Origin: Desulfatibacillum sp.
Lineage (GTDB): Bacteria; Desulfobacterota; Desulfobacteria; Desulfobacterales; SpSt-501
Length of the DNA: 64,000 nucleotides
Reading direction: 5' to 3'
NCBI GenBank assembly: GCA_020725555.1
Contig: DYEU01000012.1
Span: forward strand, 110,463-174,462
The notes below the pieces were generated by a model that searched no databases, was not told the origin of the DNA, and worked only from the letters and a program-made list of their open reading frames with translations. Positions 18,301-25,054 of the stretch are shown here, piece after piece. A program made the position numbers and the translations under genes. Every line of letters starts with the position of its first letter. The first letter of the stretch is position 1.

Positions 18301-18423
18301 CCCGAGGAAGCCGAAGATCACCATCACGAGAACGACGTAGGCGAGGAGGTTCCCGGATTGGGAGCGCAAGGGTTGCCGGAGCGCGTGCGCGGCCAGGACG
18401 AGGCGGTGCAGGGGACTGGGCAT
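15304..18423 (-). CDS. PilX-like minor pilin carrying a lectin-like domain interrupted by an eight-repeat beta-propeller
   Basis: The ATG at 18423 follows GAGGGCC; a GTG 15 nt upstream is less likely. The 1039-residue product starts with a PilX-type pilin helix (about residues 22-50, QSGNLLAYVVLVMVIFGFLG) and a helical stretch, AVYLSESGLRYGMSEL. A beta-rich region follows, then the first part of an L-type-lectin-like domain (GGVWFRDTRN, GDGLVFVLANG, IGLEFDTRVN). Eight PQQ-like repeats come next, each with a (I/V)Y-x-G-x-x-x-x-x-x-(Y/H)A core such as IYFGSWDGHLYAL. The lectin-like domain then resumes (WAVRLEVTRSR, LFGFTTQTG, IRNFRLSFI). It is the last gene of a minor-pilin operon and plausibly takes the tip-adhesin role of PilY1, which also has a propeller. 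Confidence 0.85.
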   Translation of the reverse strand: MPSPLHRLVLAAHALRQPLRSQSGNLLAYVVLVMVIFGFLGALMVSLFSTSLAGSAEANARRRAVYLSESGLRYGMSELRGSGFATSAIRRLNTTRYRLDPAGEFAINVFSPWFESAANQSLEPSGTVRLNVAKGRVPEGFPGRIPVTAPRLRLVNFDFINLSGTGIPETAKTWVSGAALVDENTLDFQADDDFVVGKGETICFSVHPFATGQTLMTLGNFDLQPVARNIFPLRDGAFRFRNCDFYYRSAEDLGDRFRLYNLSSTQTGCIGIPFMNIPGDEEILFSPRNYLLSARGVSGEASYGGDLDHAIGVTSHAGLAPNERGADIAFEEESDLASILRQVKRSESDRFVTVDNEQKAIILGGEAGPALGGVWFRDTRNIGGVREYCNAQGCFFNEGVRVFFTLQYAGQGDGLVFVLANGNPAKNDTASIGGDIEQSELLGFAGDSRLDAAGTLFLDNSGPARGLLPPKIGLEFDTRVNYSAALEQSLRYCEDSRLNRDTRNDPGADGRDAVHYVFWGNSALNIPCRKEPYCGGASPCRGDPSYDDNRHNATGDGTRNWFYLTGGNIESSPAVAADGTIYFGSWDGHLYALNPNGTLRWRFATGGKVYSPALGGGGTIYVGSEDGNLYAVHPDGYETWRYATGGAVTTRPAVSAAGNIYFGSDDGSFYALTSGGALLWRYPDGFPIRSSAALSPSGGTVYFGSDQGVFYAFTAASGTLVGLTAPSSANAFRSSPAVGPDGRVYVGNDNGRIYALNSAASAVVWSVATGEAVRSSPAVGANGVVYVGSMNDRLYAIDAATGDLRWTYTAGGNIQSPVALDADNHVYFGSDDNRVHALYADGSVKWVFETLGDVRGKPLVMPDGTVYAGSFDYRLYAINQFANPKNYRDRLITYDSGRVGGAPAVVDDANDWLKGAASRGPWAVRLEVTRSRTASGGTYAYTLKTWLRQCATPACSGENEPLSSFFADTRVKYSPLTRPAQLEQTIRLLPADHTDFERVLFGFTTQTGPGDLQAATIRNFRLSFIRPDDPTVSDDPTWP

Positions 18424-18434
18424 GCGGCCCTCTT

Positions 18435-18950
18435 TCACGGCGCGTTGATCAGGGCGCGCGGGTAGATCTCCACCCCGAAGGGGATCTCCAGCCCCGCCAT
18501 GCGGAAGGAGACCCGGATCGACTCGATCTCGTTGTCGTTGTCCTCGTTGTCGAGGTTGCGGGAGGCGGTGTAGGCGATCTCCGCGGTCTCGACGGAGACG
18601 TTGTCGAGCAGCAGCGATTTCACCCCCCCCACCGTGAGGTAGATCCCCGGCCCCTGCGGGCCGTTTTCGATTTCGAGCGTCCGGCCCCCCGCGCCGAGAT
18701 CGTTCTGGTAGGTGACCCGCCGCGGCGCAAACGCGGGGGCGGGGTTGGGCTTGAGCGCGCGCAGCTCGGCGCTGATCCGGTCGAGGGCGACCTGGGCCTT
18801 GAGCGCGGCCTCGGAGTTGCGCCGCGAGGCGATGTAGCCGTTGATCCCGCTGTAGAGGAAGAGCCCCGCGAAGGAGCCGATCAGGCCGATCAGGATCAGC
18901 GTCGTGACGAGCTCGATCAGGATGAATCCCTTGGCGCGGGTCGGTCTCAT
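18435..18950 (-). CDS. PilW/PulJ-like minor prepilin
   Basis: The 171-residue protein has a type IV prepilin leader, MRPTRAKG, cut before FILIELVTTLILIGLIG. The conserved Glu5 of the mature pilin is present (FILIE). The globular part starts with an alpha-helix (EAALKAQVALDRISAELRAL) and has the acidic NLDNEDNDNEIESIRV loop typical of PilW/PulJ minor pilins. It would be processed by PilD and join the tip complex. Its stop codon lies only 12 nt before the ATG of the PilX-lectin-propeller gene, and it lies 2 nt after the PilV-like gene, so all are in one operon. Confidence 0.88.
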   Translation of the reverse strand: MRPTRAKGFILIELVTTLILIGLIGSFAGLFLYSGINGYIASRRNSEAALKAQVALDRISAELRALKPNPAPAFAPRRVTYQNDLGAGGRTLEIENGPQGPGIYLTVGGVKSLLLDNVSVETAEIAYTASRNLDNEDNDNEIESIRVSFRMAGLEIPFGVEIYPRALINAP

Positions 18951-18952
18951 CG

Positions 18953-19399
18953 TCAGAAGGCGACCGGGGGCGAGTCCGCCGTGCGGCTGCGGGTGAAGAG
19001 GGCGACGAGATCGTTTCCGGCGGCGCTCACCGTGACCTTGAGGGTCCGCGCCTCGGCGGCCGGCCCGGTGAAGGGGATCTCGGTTCCGCCCGCGTCGAAC
19101 GCCACCCAGGCCGCGGCGACCGCCTCCCCGTACTTCCGCGTGGGCGGGTCGATCAGGCCCTTCAGGGTGACGAGAGCGCCCGCCGGGTCGCGGTTCACCT
19201 CGTAGACGTAGTCCGCCGTGACCCGCTCGAGGAGGCGCTCGGCCGCGGCTTCGCCGCGCACGAACTCGAGCGGCCGGATGCTCTGGGACATCGCCGTCCC
19301 CATGAACTGGATGAAGATCACCCCCACGATCGCCGCGGCGACGATGGTGACGATCACCTCGAGCAGCGTGAAGCCGGCGCGGCCTGCGGGGTGCCTCAT
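18953..19399 (-). CDS. PilV-like minor prepilin
   Basis: The ATG at 19399 follows CTGAGGG and lies 7 nt after the upstream gene. The 148-residue product begins MRHPAGRAGFTLLEVIVTIVAAAIVGVIF, a class III prepilin signal with the cut before FTLLE and Glu5 present. The helix continues to about residue 40. The rest is a small beta-rich head (YVYEVNRDPAGALVTLKGLIDPP). Size and operon order (GspH/FimT, PilV, PilW, PilX) support a minor pilin that initiates pilus assembly. The frame is open further upstream but lacks signal. Confidence 0.85.
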   Translation of the reverse strand: MRHPAGRAGFTLLEVIVTIVAAAIVGVIFIQFMGTAMSQSIRPLEFVRGEAAAERLLERVTADYVYEVNRDPAGALVTLKGLIDPPTRKYGEAVAAAWVAFDAGGTEIPFTGPAAEARTLKVTVSAAGNDLVALFTRSRTADSPPVAF

Positions 19400-19406
19400 G
19401 TCGCCC

Positions 19407-19919
19407 TCAGCGGACAAGCCCCGTTTCGGGTTCGATGCGGACGGTTGCGGTTTGGCCCCCCGCGCGCAGGGTGAGGGTGAGCGGGGCGGCAAGCGGCGTG
19501 TTGTTCGTCTCGCCCGCATAGGACGTGAAGGGCCGCCCGACCCCGTCGAAGAAGACGACCGCGTTTTCCACGATCTCGGCCTTGAGGTCCTCCTCGCGGA
19601 TGCGGTTCCCGGCGGCGGGGTAGTCCCCCCCGGGCACGCGGCGCTCGTTTGCGGCGCGGTCGGGGTCCGTGCCGCGGAAGACCCAGTATTCGGCGCCCGC
19701 GAACTTCACCCCCCAGACCGGGGCCTCGGGGTGCGCCGTCTTCATGGCCATCGACTGGGCGTAGCGGATCTGGCTCCGCACCTTGTCCGCGGCCGAGGAG
19801 AGGTTCACCTCGGCGGTCGTGACCGAGCGGCCGAGCACGGTCGCGGCGAGGATGCTCATGAGAAGGAGCACCACGATCATCTCGACGATGGTGAACCCGG
19901 CCGTGCGGCGCGCACCCAT
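19407..19919 (-). CDS. GspH/FimT-like minor prepilin, first gene of the pilin operon
   Basis: The ATG at 19919 gives a 170-residue product with the prepilin signal MGARRTAGFTIVEMIVVLLLMSILAATVL: cleavage after Gly8, Glu5 of the mature protein. The next helix (SAADKVRSQIRYAQSMAMKT) is the GspH/FimT signature. The C-terminus (TLTLRAGGQTATVRIEPETGLVR) resembles the usual GspH ending with V-x-I-x-x-x-TG. It would form part of the minor-pilin priming complex of a type IV pilus or related secretion machine. The assembly ATPase and platform genes are not in this window. Confidence 0.88.
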   Translation of the reverse strand: MGARRTAGFTIVEMIVVLLLMSILAATVLGRSVTTAEVNLSSAADKVRSQIRYAQSMAMKTAHPEAPVWGVKFAGAEYWVFRGTDPDRAANERRVPGGDYPAAGNRIREEDLKAEIVENAVVFFDGVGRPFTSYAGETNNTPLAAPLTLTLRAGGQTATVRIEPETGLVR

Positions 19920-19962
19920 GCCCCTGCCCCGGAAAGAACCCTCAGCCCGAACAGCTCGTTTC

Positions 19963-19991
19963 ACTATATCCGGGGGGCTGCGGCAAGTCAA
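19963..19991 (-). promoter_or_regulatory. Sigma-70 promoter of the minor-pilin operon
   Basis: Minus-strand TTGACT (19986-19991), a 17-nt spacer and TATAGT (19963-19968), about 45 nt before the first ATG. Confidence 0.7.
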
Positions 19992-20034
19992 TTCGGACAA
20001 GGATTTCCCGGGGTTGCGGCGCGGCCTGCGGGTC

Positions 20035-20409
20035 TCAGTGGCCGTAGCCGCCGCTTTGGATGCGGCGGACGAAGCCATCTTCGATGCGCACGACGTCGAT
20101 GAAACGGCTCGGCCCCCAATTGTAGGTCCATTGCTCCACCTGCACGATGCGGCGCACCCCGTAGACCCCGCGCCGGCGCTCGAACTCGCGGTGGAGGCGG
20201 GGGGAGGGCGGGCCGTCGAATTCCTCCCAGAGCTCCTCCTGCCAGGAGGAGACGTCGGAAGGCGGGCCGCACTCCTTAAGGAGCTTTTCGCGCGGGTCGC
20301 CCTCGGTGATGAGCCGCGCCCCGCAGCGCAGCGCGGCGGCCGCCGCCTCGGAGGCGGAAAGAAGAAGCAGCGCCGCTAGCATCAAGAACGCCGCGCGGGC
20401 CGGGTTCAT
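20035..20409 (-). CDS. Exported DUF2845 protein
   Basis: The ATG at 20409 follows CCGGAGGG. The 124-residue protein has a signal peptide (MNPARAAFLMLAALLLLSAS, cut near EAAAA). The mature part has the DUF2845 features: LRCGARLITEGDPREKLLKECGPPSDV (a cysteine pair in a G-D-x-x-x-x-(L/V)-x-x-x-CG pattern), QWTYNWGPSRFIDVVRIEDG and a terminal IQSGGYGH. This is a BamE/SmpA-like small periplasmic fold of unknown function. It lies just upstream of, but outside, the pilin operon promoter. Confidence 0.85.
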   Translation of the reverse strand: MNPARAAFLMLAALLLLSASEAAAAALRCGARLITEGDPREKLLKECGPPSDVSSWQEELWEEFDGPPSPRLHREFERRRGVYGVRRIVQVEQWTYNWGPSRFIDVVRIEDGFVRRIQSGGYGH

Positions 20410-20432
20410 GGTCCCTCCGGGGGGGGTCGCGG

Positions 20433-20461
20433 TTGAGTTTCGCCCCGAAGACGGGTAGATC
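20433..20461 (+). promoter_or_regulatory. Possible promoter for the CoA-transferase gene
   Basis: TTGAGT (20433-20438), a 17-nt spacer and TAGATC (20456-20461), about 60 nt before the ATG at 20522. Confidence 0.4.
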
Positions 20462-20521
20462 GATCCTGATCTCCGCCGCAAGGCGGGCACCTCACTCTAA
20501 GGCAACGGGGAGGGTTTTTCC

Positions 20522-21940
20522 ATGGGTGCGGAACCGAAGGTCATCCGCCTCGATGAAATCGCCGATGTGCTTGCCGCCCATTTCCGCGGCAAAAGCGAGA
20601 TCACCGTCTATGTCGGCTCGAACGCGGCGACACCGACGGCCTCGCTCGAGGCGCTGACGGCGGCGGTCGAGGAGCGGCGTCCCGGGCTTCCCTTTCTCAG
20701 GATGGTGCACCTTCTGCTCCAGGGGCCGGTCCCCTATGTCGCGCCCGGCCTCCAGGACCGGGTGATGACCTACTCCATCTTCTCCGCAGGCGAGGTGCGG
20801 GCCGCGGCCAACGAGGGGCGCGCCTACTACCTCCCCTGCACGCTCGCCAACCTCGACAGCCTGATCGGCAAGGGCCGGCGCTTCGAGCCCGACGCCGTCC
20901 TCTTCAAGGTGAGCCGCAACCCCTTCACCGGCGAATACAGCATGGGGCTTTCGGTCGAGGCCCTGCACACCGCGGTGGACAACGCGCGAATCGTGATCGC
21001 CGAGCTCGACCCCAGCATGCCCTTCACCGAGGGCCAGAGCGTCGTCGACGCCTCCTCGATCGACTACCTGATCCGCGAGGGCGTGAAACCCGTCCACGAG
21101 ATCCCGGCCCCGGACTTCGATCACCTGCCCGCCGCCGAGCGCCGCATCGGGGAGCTGATCGCCGAGCACTTCATCCGCGACGGGGTCACGCTCCAGGTGG
21201 GGATCGGCAAGATCCCCGACGCCGTGATCGGCTCGATCCGCAGCGCCGCCTACCGCGACCTCGGCATCCAGACCGAGATTTACGGCGACGGGCTGATGAC
21301 CCTCCAGAAGGCGGGCATCGTCACCAACCGCAAAAAGAAGGTGAACCAGGGCTACAGCACGACGAGCCTCGTCATGGGCTCGCGCGAGCTCTACGACTTC
21401 GTGCACATGCGAACGGGCGTCCAGATGCGGCCCTCGGCCTACACGAACTCGGCCGAAACCGTGCGCCGGAACAGCCCCTTCGTCTCCATCAACACGGCGA
21501 TCGGGGTCGATCTCTTCGGCAACGTCTGGGCGGATTTCATCGAGCTCCGGCGCTACTACAGCGGGGTCGGCGGCCAGCCCGACTTCGTGCGCGCGCTCAA
21601 CGACCGCGTCCACGGCACCCCGATCATCGCCATGAAGAGCGTCACCGAGAAAGGGCAGTCGAAGATCGTCAAGCACAGCCCGCCGGGGATCGGCCTCACG
21701 GCGAGCTCCTACGACGGCGTGGTCGTCGTGACCGAGTGGGGGATCGCCGACCTGCGCGAGCTGACCGTGGGCGGCAAGGCGCTGGCCCTCGCCGCGATCG
21801 CGCACCCGAGCGTGCGCGAGGAGCTCATGCGCTACGTGCTCGAGGACCCGATGTTCACCAAGCCCTTCGGCTACCGGCCGGGGGCGACCCCGCGCGGGGT
21901 GACCCTCTATGCCGGAAGGATCCCGCTCGAAGAGAGCTGA
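20522..21940 (+). CDS. Acetyl-CoA hydrolase/4-hydroxybutyrate CoA-transferase family enzyme
   Basis: The 472-residue protein has both halves of the class I CoA-transferase fold. The C-terminal half carries the GIG loop, LQVGIGKIPDAVIGSI. The probable catalytic glutamate follows in LGIQTEIYGDG (Glu252), which forms the glutamyl-CoA thioester in this family. Later conserved segments are FVSINTAIGVDLFGNV and TASSYDGVVVVTEWGIADLRELT, the latter a strong family signature. It would transfer CoA between acetate and another acyl group or hydrolyse acyl-CoA. The acyl substrate cannot be told. The N-terminal MGAEPKVIRLDEIADVL is somewhat longer than typical. The next gene starts inside its 3' end. Confidence 0.9.
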   Translation: MGAEPKVIRLDEIADVLAAHFRGKSEITVYVGSNAATPTASLEALTAAVEERRPGLPFLRMVHLLLQGPVPYVAPGLQDRVMTYSIFSAGEVRAAANEGRAYYLPCTLANLDSLIGKGRRFEPDAVLFKVSRNPFTGEYSMGLSVEALHTAVDNARIVIAELDPSMPFTEGQSVVDASSIDYLIREGVKPVHEIPAPDFDHLPAAERRIGELIAEHFIRDGVTLQVGIGKIPDAVIGSIRSAAYRDLGIQTEIYGDGLMTLQKAGIVTNRKKKVNQGYSTTSLVMGSRELYDFVHMRTGVQMRPSAYTNSAETVRRNSPFVSINTAIGVDLFGNVWADFIELRRYYSGVGGQPDFVRALNDRVHGTPIIAMKSVTEKGQSKIVKHSPPGIGLTASSYDGVVVVTEWGIADLRELTVGGKALALAAIAHPSVREELMRYVLEDPMFTKPFGYRPGATPRGVTLYAGRIPLEES

Positions 21941-23087
21941 GCCGCGCCGCGCACTCGCCCTGTGCCTCACCGCGCTCGTCCTCGCCTGCGCGCCGGCGGC
22001 GCGGTTCACCGTCGCGCCGCTCCCCGAGTTCGACGCGGCCTTCTCCCGGCGCTCGGGCTGGGTCGGCGGGGACGGCGCCCACACGGTTCCCCTCGCGGAC
22101 GGCTCGCTTCTCTGGACCTTCGGCGACAGCCTGGTCGGCGAGGTGCGGGAGGGGCGGCGGGAGATCGCCTTTTTCGTGCACAACGCGATCGCCCTGCAGC
22201 GGGGGAAGACCCCTGAGGCGGGCGCGCTCTCCTTCCATTTCGGCCGCGGCCCCGCGGGGGAGCCCGCCGCCTTTTTCGCGGGCAAGGAGGGCGGCGGCTG
22301 GCGCTGGCCCTTCCACGGCCGGCAGGGGCGGGGGGGCCTCTTTCTCTTTCTGCTCGAGGTGGAGCCGGCCGCGGGCCCGGCGGCTTTCGCCTTCTCGCCC
22401 GCGGGGGGGCTGCTGGCCGTGATCGCCAACCCCGCCGACCCCCCGGGGGACTGGCGGGTCGATCTGCACGAGATCCCCTGGGGTGCCCCGGAGCGCCGCT
22501 TCGGCCAGGCCGTGGTCGCCGAAGAAGACGGGACCCTCGTCTTCGGCACGCTCGAGGAGAACGGCCCGGGCGGCCCCGTGCGGCATCTTCTGCTCGCGCG
22601 GGCGCCGGCCGAGGCGCTTGCGGATTTCGCCTCCTGGCGGTTCCACGACGGGCGCGGCTGGTCGGCCGCGGTCGAGGAGGCCCGGCCGCTCCTTTCGGGG
22701 ATCGCCCCCGAGTTTTCGGTCTCGCGCCTTCCCGGCGCCGACGGCTGGGTGCTCGTGGCGAGCGAGGAGGCGCTCTCCCCGCGGATTCTGCTCCGCTTCG
22801 CCCCGCGGCCCGAGGGGCCCTGGGGGGAGGCGATCGCCGTCTATTCCTGCCCCGAGGCGGCGGCGGACGCGCGCGTCTTCTGCTACGCGGCCAAGGCCCA
22901 CCCCGCGCTCTCCTCGCGGCCGGGAGAGCTGATCGTGACCTACGTCGCCAACGCGACCGACCCCGGGCTGCTCGCGAGCCGGCCCGAGCTTTACCGGCCC
23001 CGTTTCCTGCGGGTCACCCTCGATCCCGGTCCCGCACGCTCTGCCGGACCCAGTCCAGAAACGGCGCAAAGCCCTCTTGGACCGTGA
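21909..23087 (+). CDS. DUF4185-like lipoprotein with a predicted beta-propeller
   Basis: The 392-residue protein begins MPEGSRSKRAEPRRALALCLTALVLACAPAAR, with a lipobox (VLAC) and the lipid-bearing Cys near 26. The mature part has GWVGGDGAHTVPLADGSLLWTFGDSLVGE, the start of DUF4185 and related five-bladed propeller proteins that resemble glycoside hydrolases. Further blades can be guessed in LVFGTLEENG, FSVSRLPGADGWVLVASEE and FCYAAKAHPALSS. It overlaps the CoA-transferase gene by 32 bp at the start. Its last 74 bp lie antisense to the 3' end of cutA. Carbohydrate binding or hydrolysis at the envelope is plausible but unproven. Confidence 0.75.
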   Translation: MPEGSRSKRAEPRRALALCLTALVLACAPAARFTVAPLPEFDAAFSRRSGWVGGDGAHTVPLADGSLLWTFGDSLVGEVREGRREIAFFVHNAIALQRGKTPEAGALSFHFGRGPAGEPAAFFAGKEGGGWRWPFHGRQGRGGLFLFLLEVEPAAGPAAFAFSPAGGLLAVIANPADPPGDWRVDLHEIPWGAPERRFGQAVVAEEDGTLVFGTLEENGPGGPVRHLLLARAPAEALADFASWRFHDGRGWSAAVEEARPLLSGIAPEFSVSRLPGADGWVLVASEEALSPRILLRFAPRPEGPWGEAIAVYSCPEAAADARVFCYAAKAHPALSSRPGELIVTYVANATDPGLLASRPELYRPRFLRVTLDPGPARSAGPSPETAQSPLGP

Positions 23088-23343
23088 GGCCGAGGACGCA
23101 GGGGCACTCGTAGGGGTGCAGCCGCTTCACGGCGGCCAAAAGCGCCTCCATGCGCTCCGCCGTCGTCTTGGCCACGAGGACCGCCTCGGAGGCCTCCTCG
23201 ACCTTCCCCTCCCAGAGGTAGACCGAGCGCATCCCCGGGATGGCGTTCACGCAGGCGGCGAGGCCCGCCTCCAAGAGCTCGCGGCCGATGCGCAGCGCCT
23301 CCTCCAGGCTCGGCGCCGTCATGTAGACCCAGCGGACGTCCAT
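23014..23343 (-). CDS. cutA: CutA divalent-cation tolerance protein
   Basis: This 109-residue protein covers the complete CutA fold. Signatures are the helix LEEALRIGRELLEAGLAACVN, the PGMRSVYLWEGKVEEASEAVLVAKT segment and the HPYECPCVLGL strand. CutA forms stable trimers similar to PII proteins and is linked to copper and divalent-cation tolerance, although its exact role is unsettled. The 3' end overlaps the lipoprotein gene on the other strand by 74 bp, and the 5' end overlaps the preceding same-strand gene by 25 bp. Confidence 0.93.
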   Translation of the reverse strand: MDVRWVYMTAPSLEEALRIGRELLEAGLAACVNAIPGMRSVYLWEGKVEEASEAVLVAKTTAERMEALLAAVKRLHPYECPCVLGLTVQEGFAPFLDWVRQSVRDRDRG

Positions 23344-23678
23344 GGTTCCTCCCCGCAGACAGGGTTGGCGGGTTCTGTAGCAGATCCGCCGGCTCCCGGC
23401 AAACCGCCGGCCGTCCGCGACGGCGCGGTTTGCGGGAAGCGGCCCCCGGGCCGGTTGCGCTCGAAGACGAAGAGCCGGAGCCCCGCGGCGGTCTGCTCGA
23501 GAAAGAAACCGGTCGCCCCGGGCGGGAGGGCCGCCGCCGCGAAGGCCGCCTGCTCCCCGCAGGCGAAGCCGCCGGGGCGTTCCGGCGGGCCGGGGGCCAT
23601 GCGCGCGAGCACGCGGAGCAGCCGCTCCCGGGGGGCGAAGCAGCCGACACCCAGCCCGCGCCTGGCGTGTGCCGTCAT
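23319..23678 (-). CDS. Hypothetical protein encoded before cutA
   Basis: An ATG at 23678 preceded by CCGGAGG gives 119 residues. The frame is open further upstream, but the ribosome-binding site and its position 14 nt after the previous stop favour this start. The protein is rich in glycine, alanine and arginine. One clearer patch is ATGFFLEQTAAGLRLFVFERNRPGGRF, which looks like two beta-strands, preceded by FACGEQAAFAAAAL. No family is recognised. The C-terminus reads into cutA by 25 bp. It could be a real small cytosolic protein translated with cutA. Codon use matches neighbours. Confidence 0.55.
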   Translation of the reverse strand: MTAHARRGLGVGCFAPRERLLRVLARMAPGPPERPGGFACGEQAAFAAAALPPGATGFFLEQTAAGLRLFVFERNRPGGRFPQTAPSRTAGGLPGAGGSATEPANPVCGEEPWTSAGST

Positions 23679-23692
23679 GGTCCGCCTCCGGT

Positions 23693-23860
23693 TCAGGCGA
23701 GCTCGAGGTGGAAGGCCTCTTCGGCCTCCTCGACCGACTCGAACTCGAGCCACTCCCGCCAGAGGACCCTTCCTTCGCGCAGGCGCACGTGCTCGATCAG
23801 CGTCCCCCCCTGGTACTCGTAGCGGTCCTCGTAGGATTCGTGATCGATTTCGCGTCTCAT
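23693..23860 (-). CDS. Small acidic protein of 55 residues
   Basis: The ATG at 23860 follows a near-perfect AAGGAGGTCGGAG. The product starts MRREIDHESYEDRYEYQGG and ends WLEFESVEEAEEAFHLELA. It is strongly acidic, with a predicted beta-hairpin (GTLIEHVRLREGRVLWREW) and a C-terminal helix. It is too short for most gene finders. The ribosome-binding site and spacing to the next gene (14 nt) argue it is real and the first gene of the small operon leading to cutA. I know of no function. Confidence 0.65.
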   Translation of the reverse strand: MRREIDHESYEDRYEYQGGTLIEHVRLREGRVLWREWLEFESVEEAEEAFHLELA

Positions 23861-23928
23861 CTCCGACCTCCTTGCGGCGCTCGGGGGCCTGGAGGGCCCC
23901 CCTCACGGAAGCCTTGTAGCCGCCTTCG

Positions 23929-23945
23929 GTGACAGATCCGGTCAC
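23929..23945. promoter_or_regulatory. Candidate operator between divergent genes
   Basis: GTGAC-N7-GTCAC is an inverted repeat in the gap between the 55-residue gene and the WYL regulator. It could be bound by the WYL protein itself, which is inference from position only. Confidence 0.3.
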
Positions 23946-24040
23946 GGGTCGAAAAAAAAAACGAATCGTGCTACAGGGCCGGGCGGGCCGCCCCAGGGGG
24001 GGCGGCGATCAGGACGGGGTTCTCCGGGGGGCGTCGGGCG

Positions 24041-25054
24041 ATGGCGCGGGGAGACCAGCTGGCACGGCAGTGGCGCATTCTCCAGGAGCTGATCGTCTCG
24101 CGCGCGGGGCGGAGCGTCCCCGAGCTTGCGGACGCCGTGGACTGCCACGTGCGCACGGTCTACCGCGACCTCGATGCGCTCCAGGCCGCGGGGTTTCCGG
24201 TCACCACCGAGCGCGAAGGCCGCCGCACGGTCTGGTCGCTCCTTGACCCGGCGAAGCGGAGCCTCCCCGTCCCCTTCAGCCTGCCGGAGCTCGTGGCCCT
24301 CTACGTCGGGCGGCGGCTCGCCGCGGGCCTGGAAGGCACCGTCTTTTACGAGGCGCTCGAGTCCCTGTGCGCGAAGATCCGGCTGCTTTTGCCCCCGGAG
24401 ATGGCCGCCCACCTCGAGCGCGAGCAGGAGGGCCTCGCCGTCGCCGCCCCGCCCGCCAAGCGGCACGCCGCCTATCGCGGCATCCTCGAGCAGCTCGCGG
24501 CCGCGGTGAGCGCCGGGCGCAAGGTCGACCTCACCTATCGCGCGGCGGCCGCCGCGCGGCAGACCCGCCGCCGGGTCGACCCCTACCGGCTGCTTTACCA
24601 CGGCGGCTCGTTTTATCTCCTCGGCTTCTGCAACCTGAGAAAGGACATCCGCATCTTCGCCGTCGACCGCATCCGCCGGCTTGCGGTGACCGAGGAGGCC
24701 TTCCCCCCGCCGCAGGACCTGCGGCCGGAGGCGGTCCTCCAGGCCGACTTCGGCGTCTACCACGGGCCGCCCGTCACCGTGCGCGTGCGCTTTGCGCCCG
24801 CAGCCGCCCCCTACGTGCTGGAGAGGACCTGGCACCCCACCCAGCGGATCCGCCGCGAGCCCGACGGGGGCGTTGTCTTCGAGGCCGATGTCGCCGGCGG
24901 GGAGGAGATCAAGCGCTGGGTGATGAAGTGGGGGGCCGAGGCCGAGGTGCTGGCCCCCGAGGGGCTGCGGCGGGCGATCGCCGCGGAGGCCGAGGCGCTC
25001 GCCCGCCGCTACGGGGCAGCACTCAGGCAAGCTCGGCGGCCGCCTCGGCCATGA
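24041..25054 (+). CDS. WYL-domain transcriptional regulator
   Basis: The 337-residue protein has an N-terminal winged HTH (RQWRILQELIVSRAGRSVPELAD, VDCHVRTVYRDLDALQAAGFPV, with the VRTVYRDL recognition helix). A central WYL domain follows (VDLTYRAAAA, RRVDPYRLLYHGGSFYLLGFCNLRKDIRIFAVDRIRRL). The WCX C-terminal domain comes last (VTVRVRFAPAAAPYVLERTWHPTQRI). WYL domains bind nucleic acids or small ligands and often control stress, DNA damage or defence genes. Here the regulator converges on the aldo/keto reductase gene with a 32-bp overlap. Its targets are unknown. Confidence 0.93.
   Translation: MARGDQLARQWRILQELIVSRAGRSVPELADAVDCHVRTVYRDLDALQAAGFPVTTEREGRRTVWSLLDPAKRSLPVPFSLPELVALYVGRRLAAGLEGTVFYEALESLCAKIRLLLPPEMAAHLEREQEGLAVAAPPAKRHAAYRGILEQLAAAVSAGRKVDLTYRAAAAARQTRRRVDPYRLLYHGGSFYLLGFCNLRKDIRIFAVDRIRRLAVTEEAFPPPQDLRPEAVLQADFGVYHGPPVTVRVRFAPAAAPYVLERTWHPTQRIRREPDGGVVFEADVAGGEEIKRWVMKWGAEAEVLAPEGLRRAIAAEAEALARRYGAALRQARRPPRP

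Noticed and set aside
21491..21520. Glycine in place of a usual Glu in NTAIGVDLFG of the CoA-transferase (residue 328), suggesting loss of activity
   Set aside because: The catalytic glutamate of this family corresponds to Glu252 in GIQTEIYGDG, which is present.
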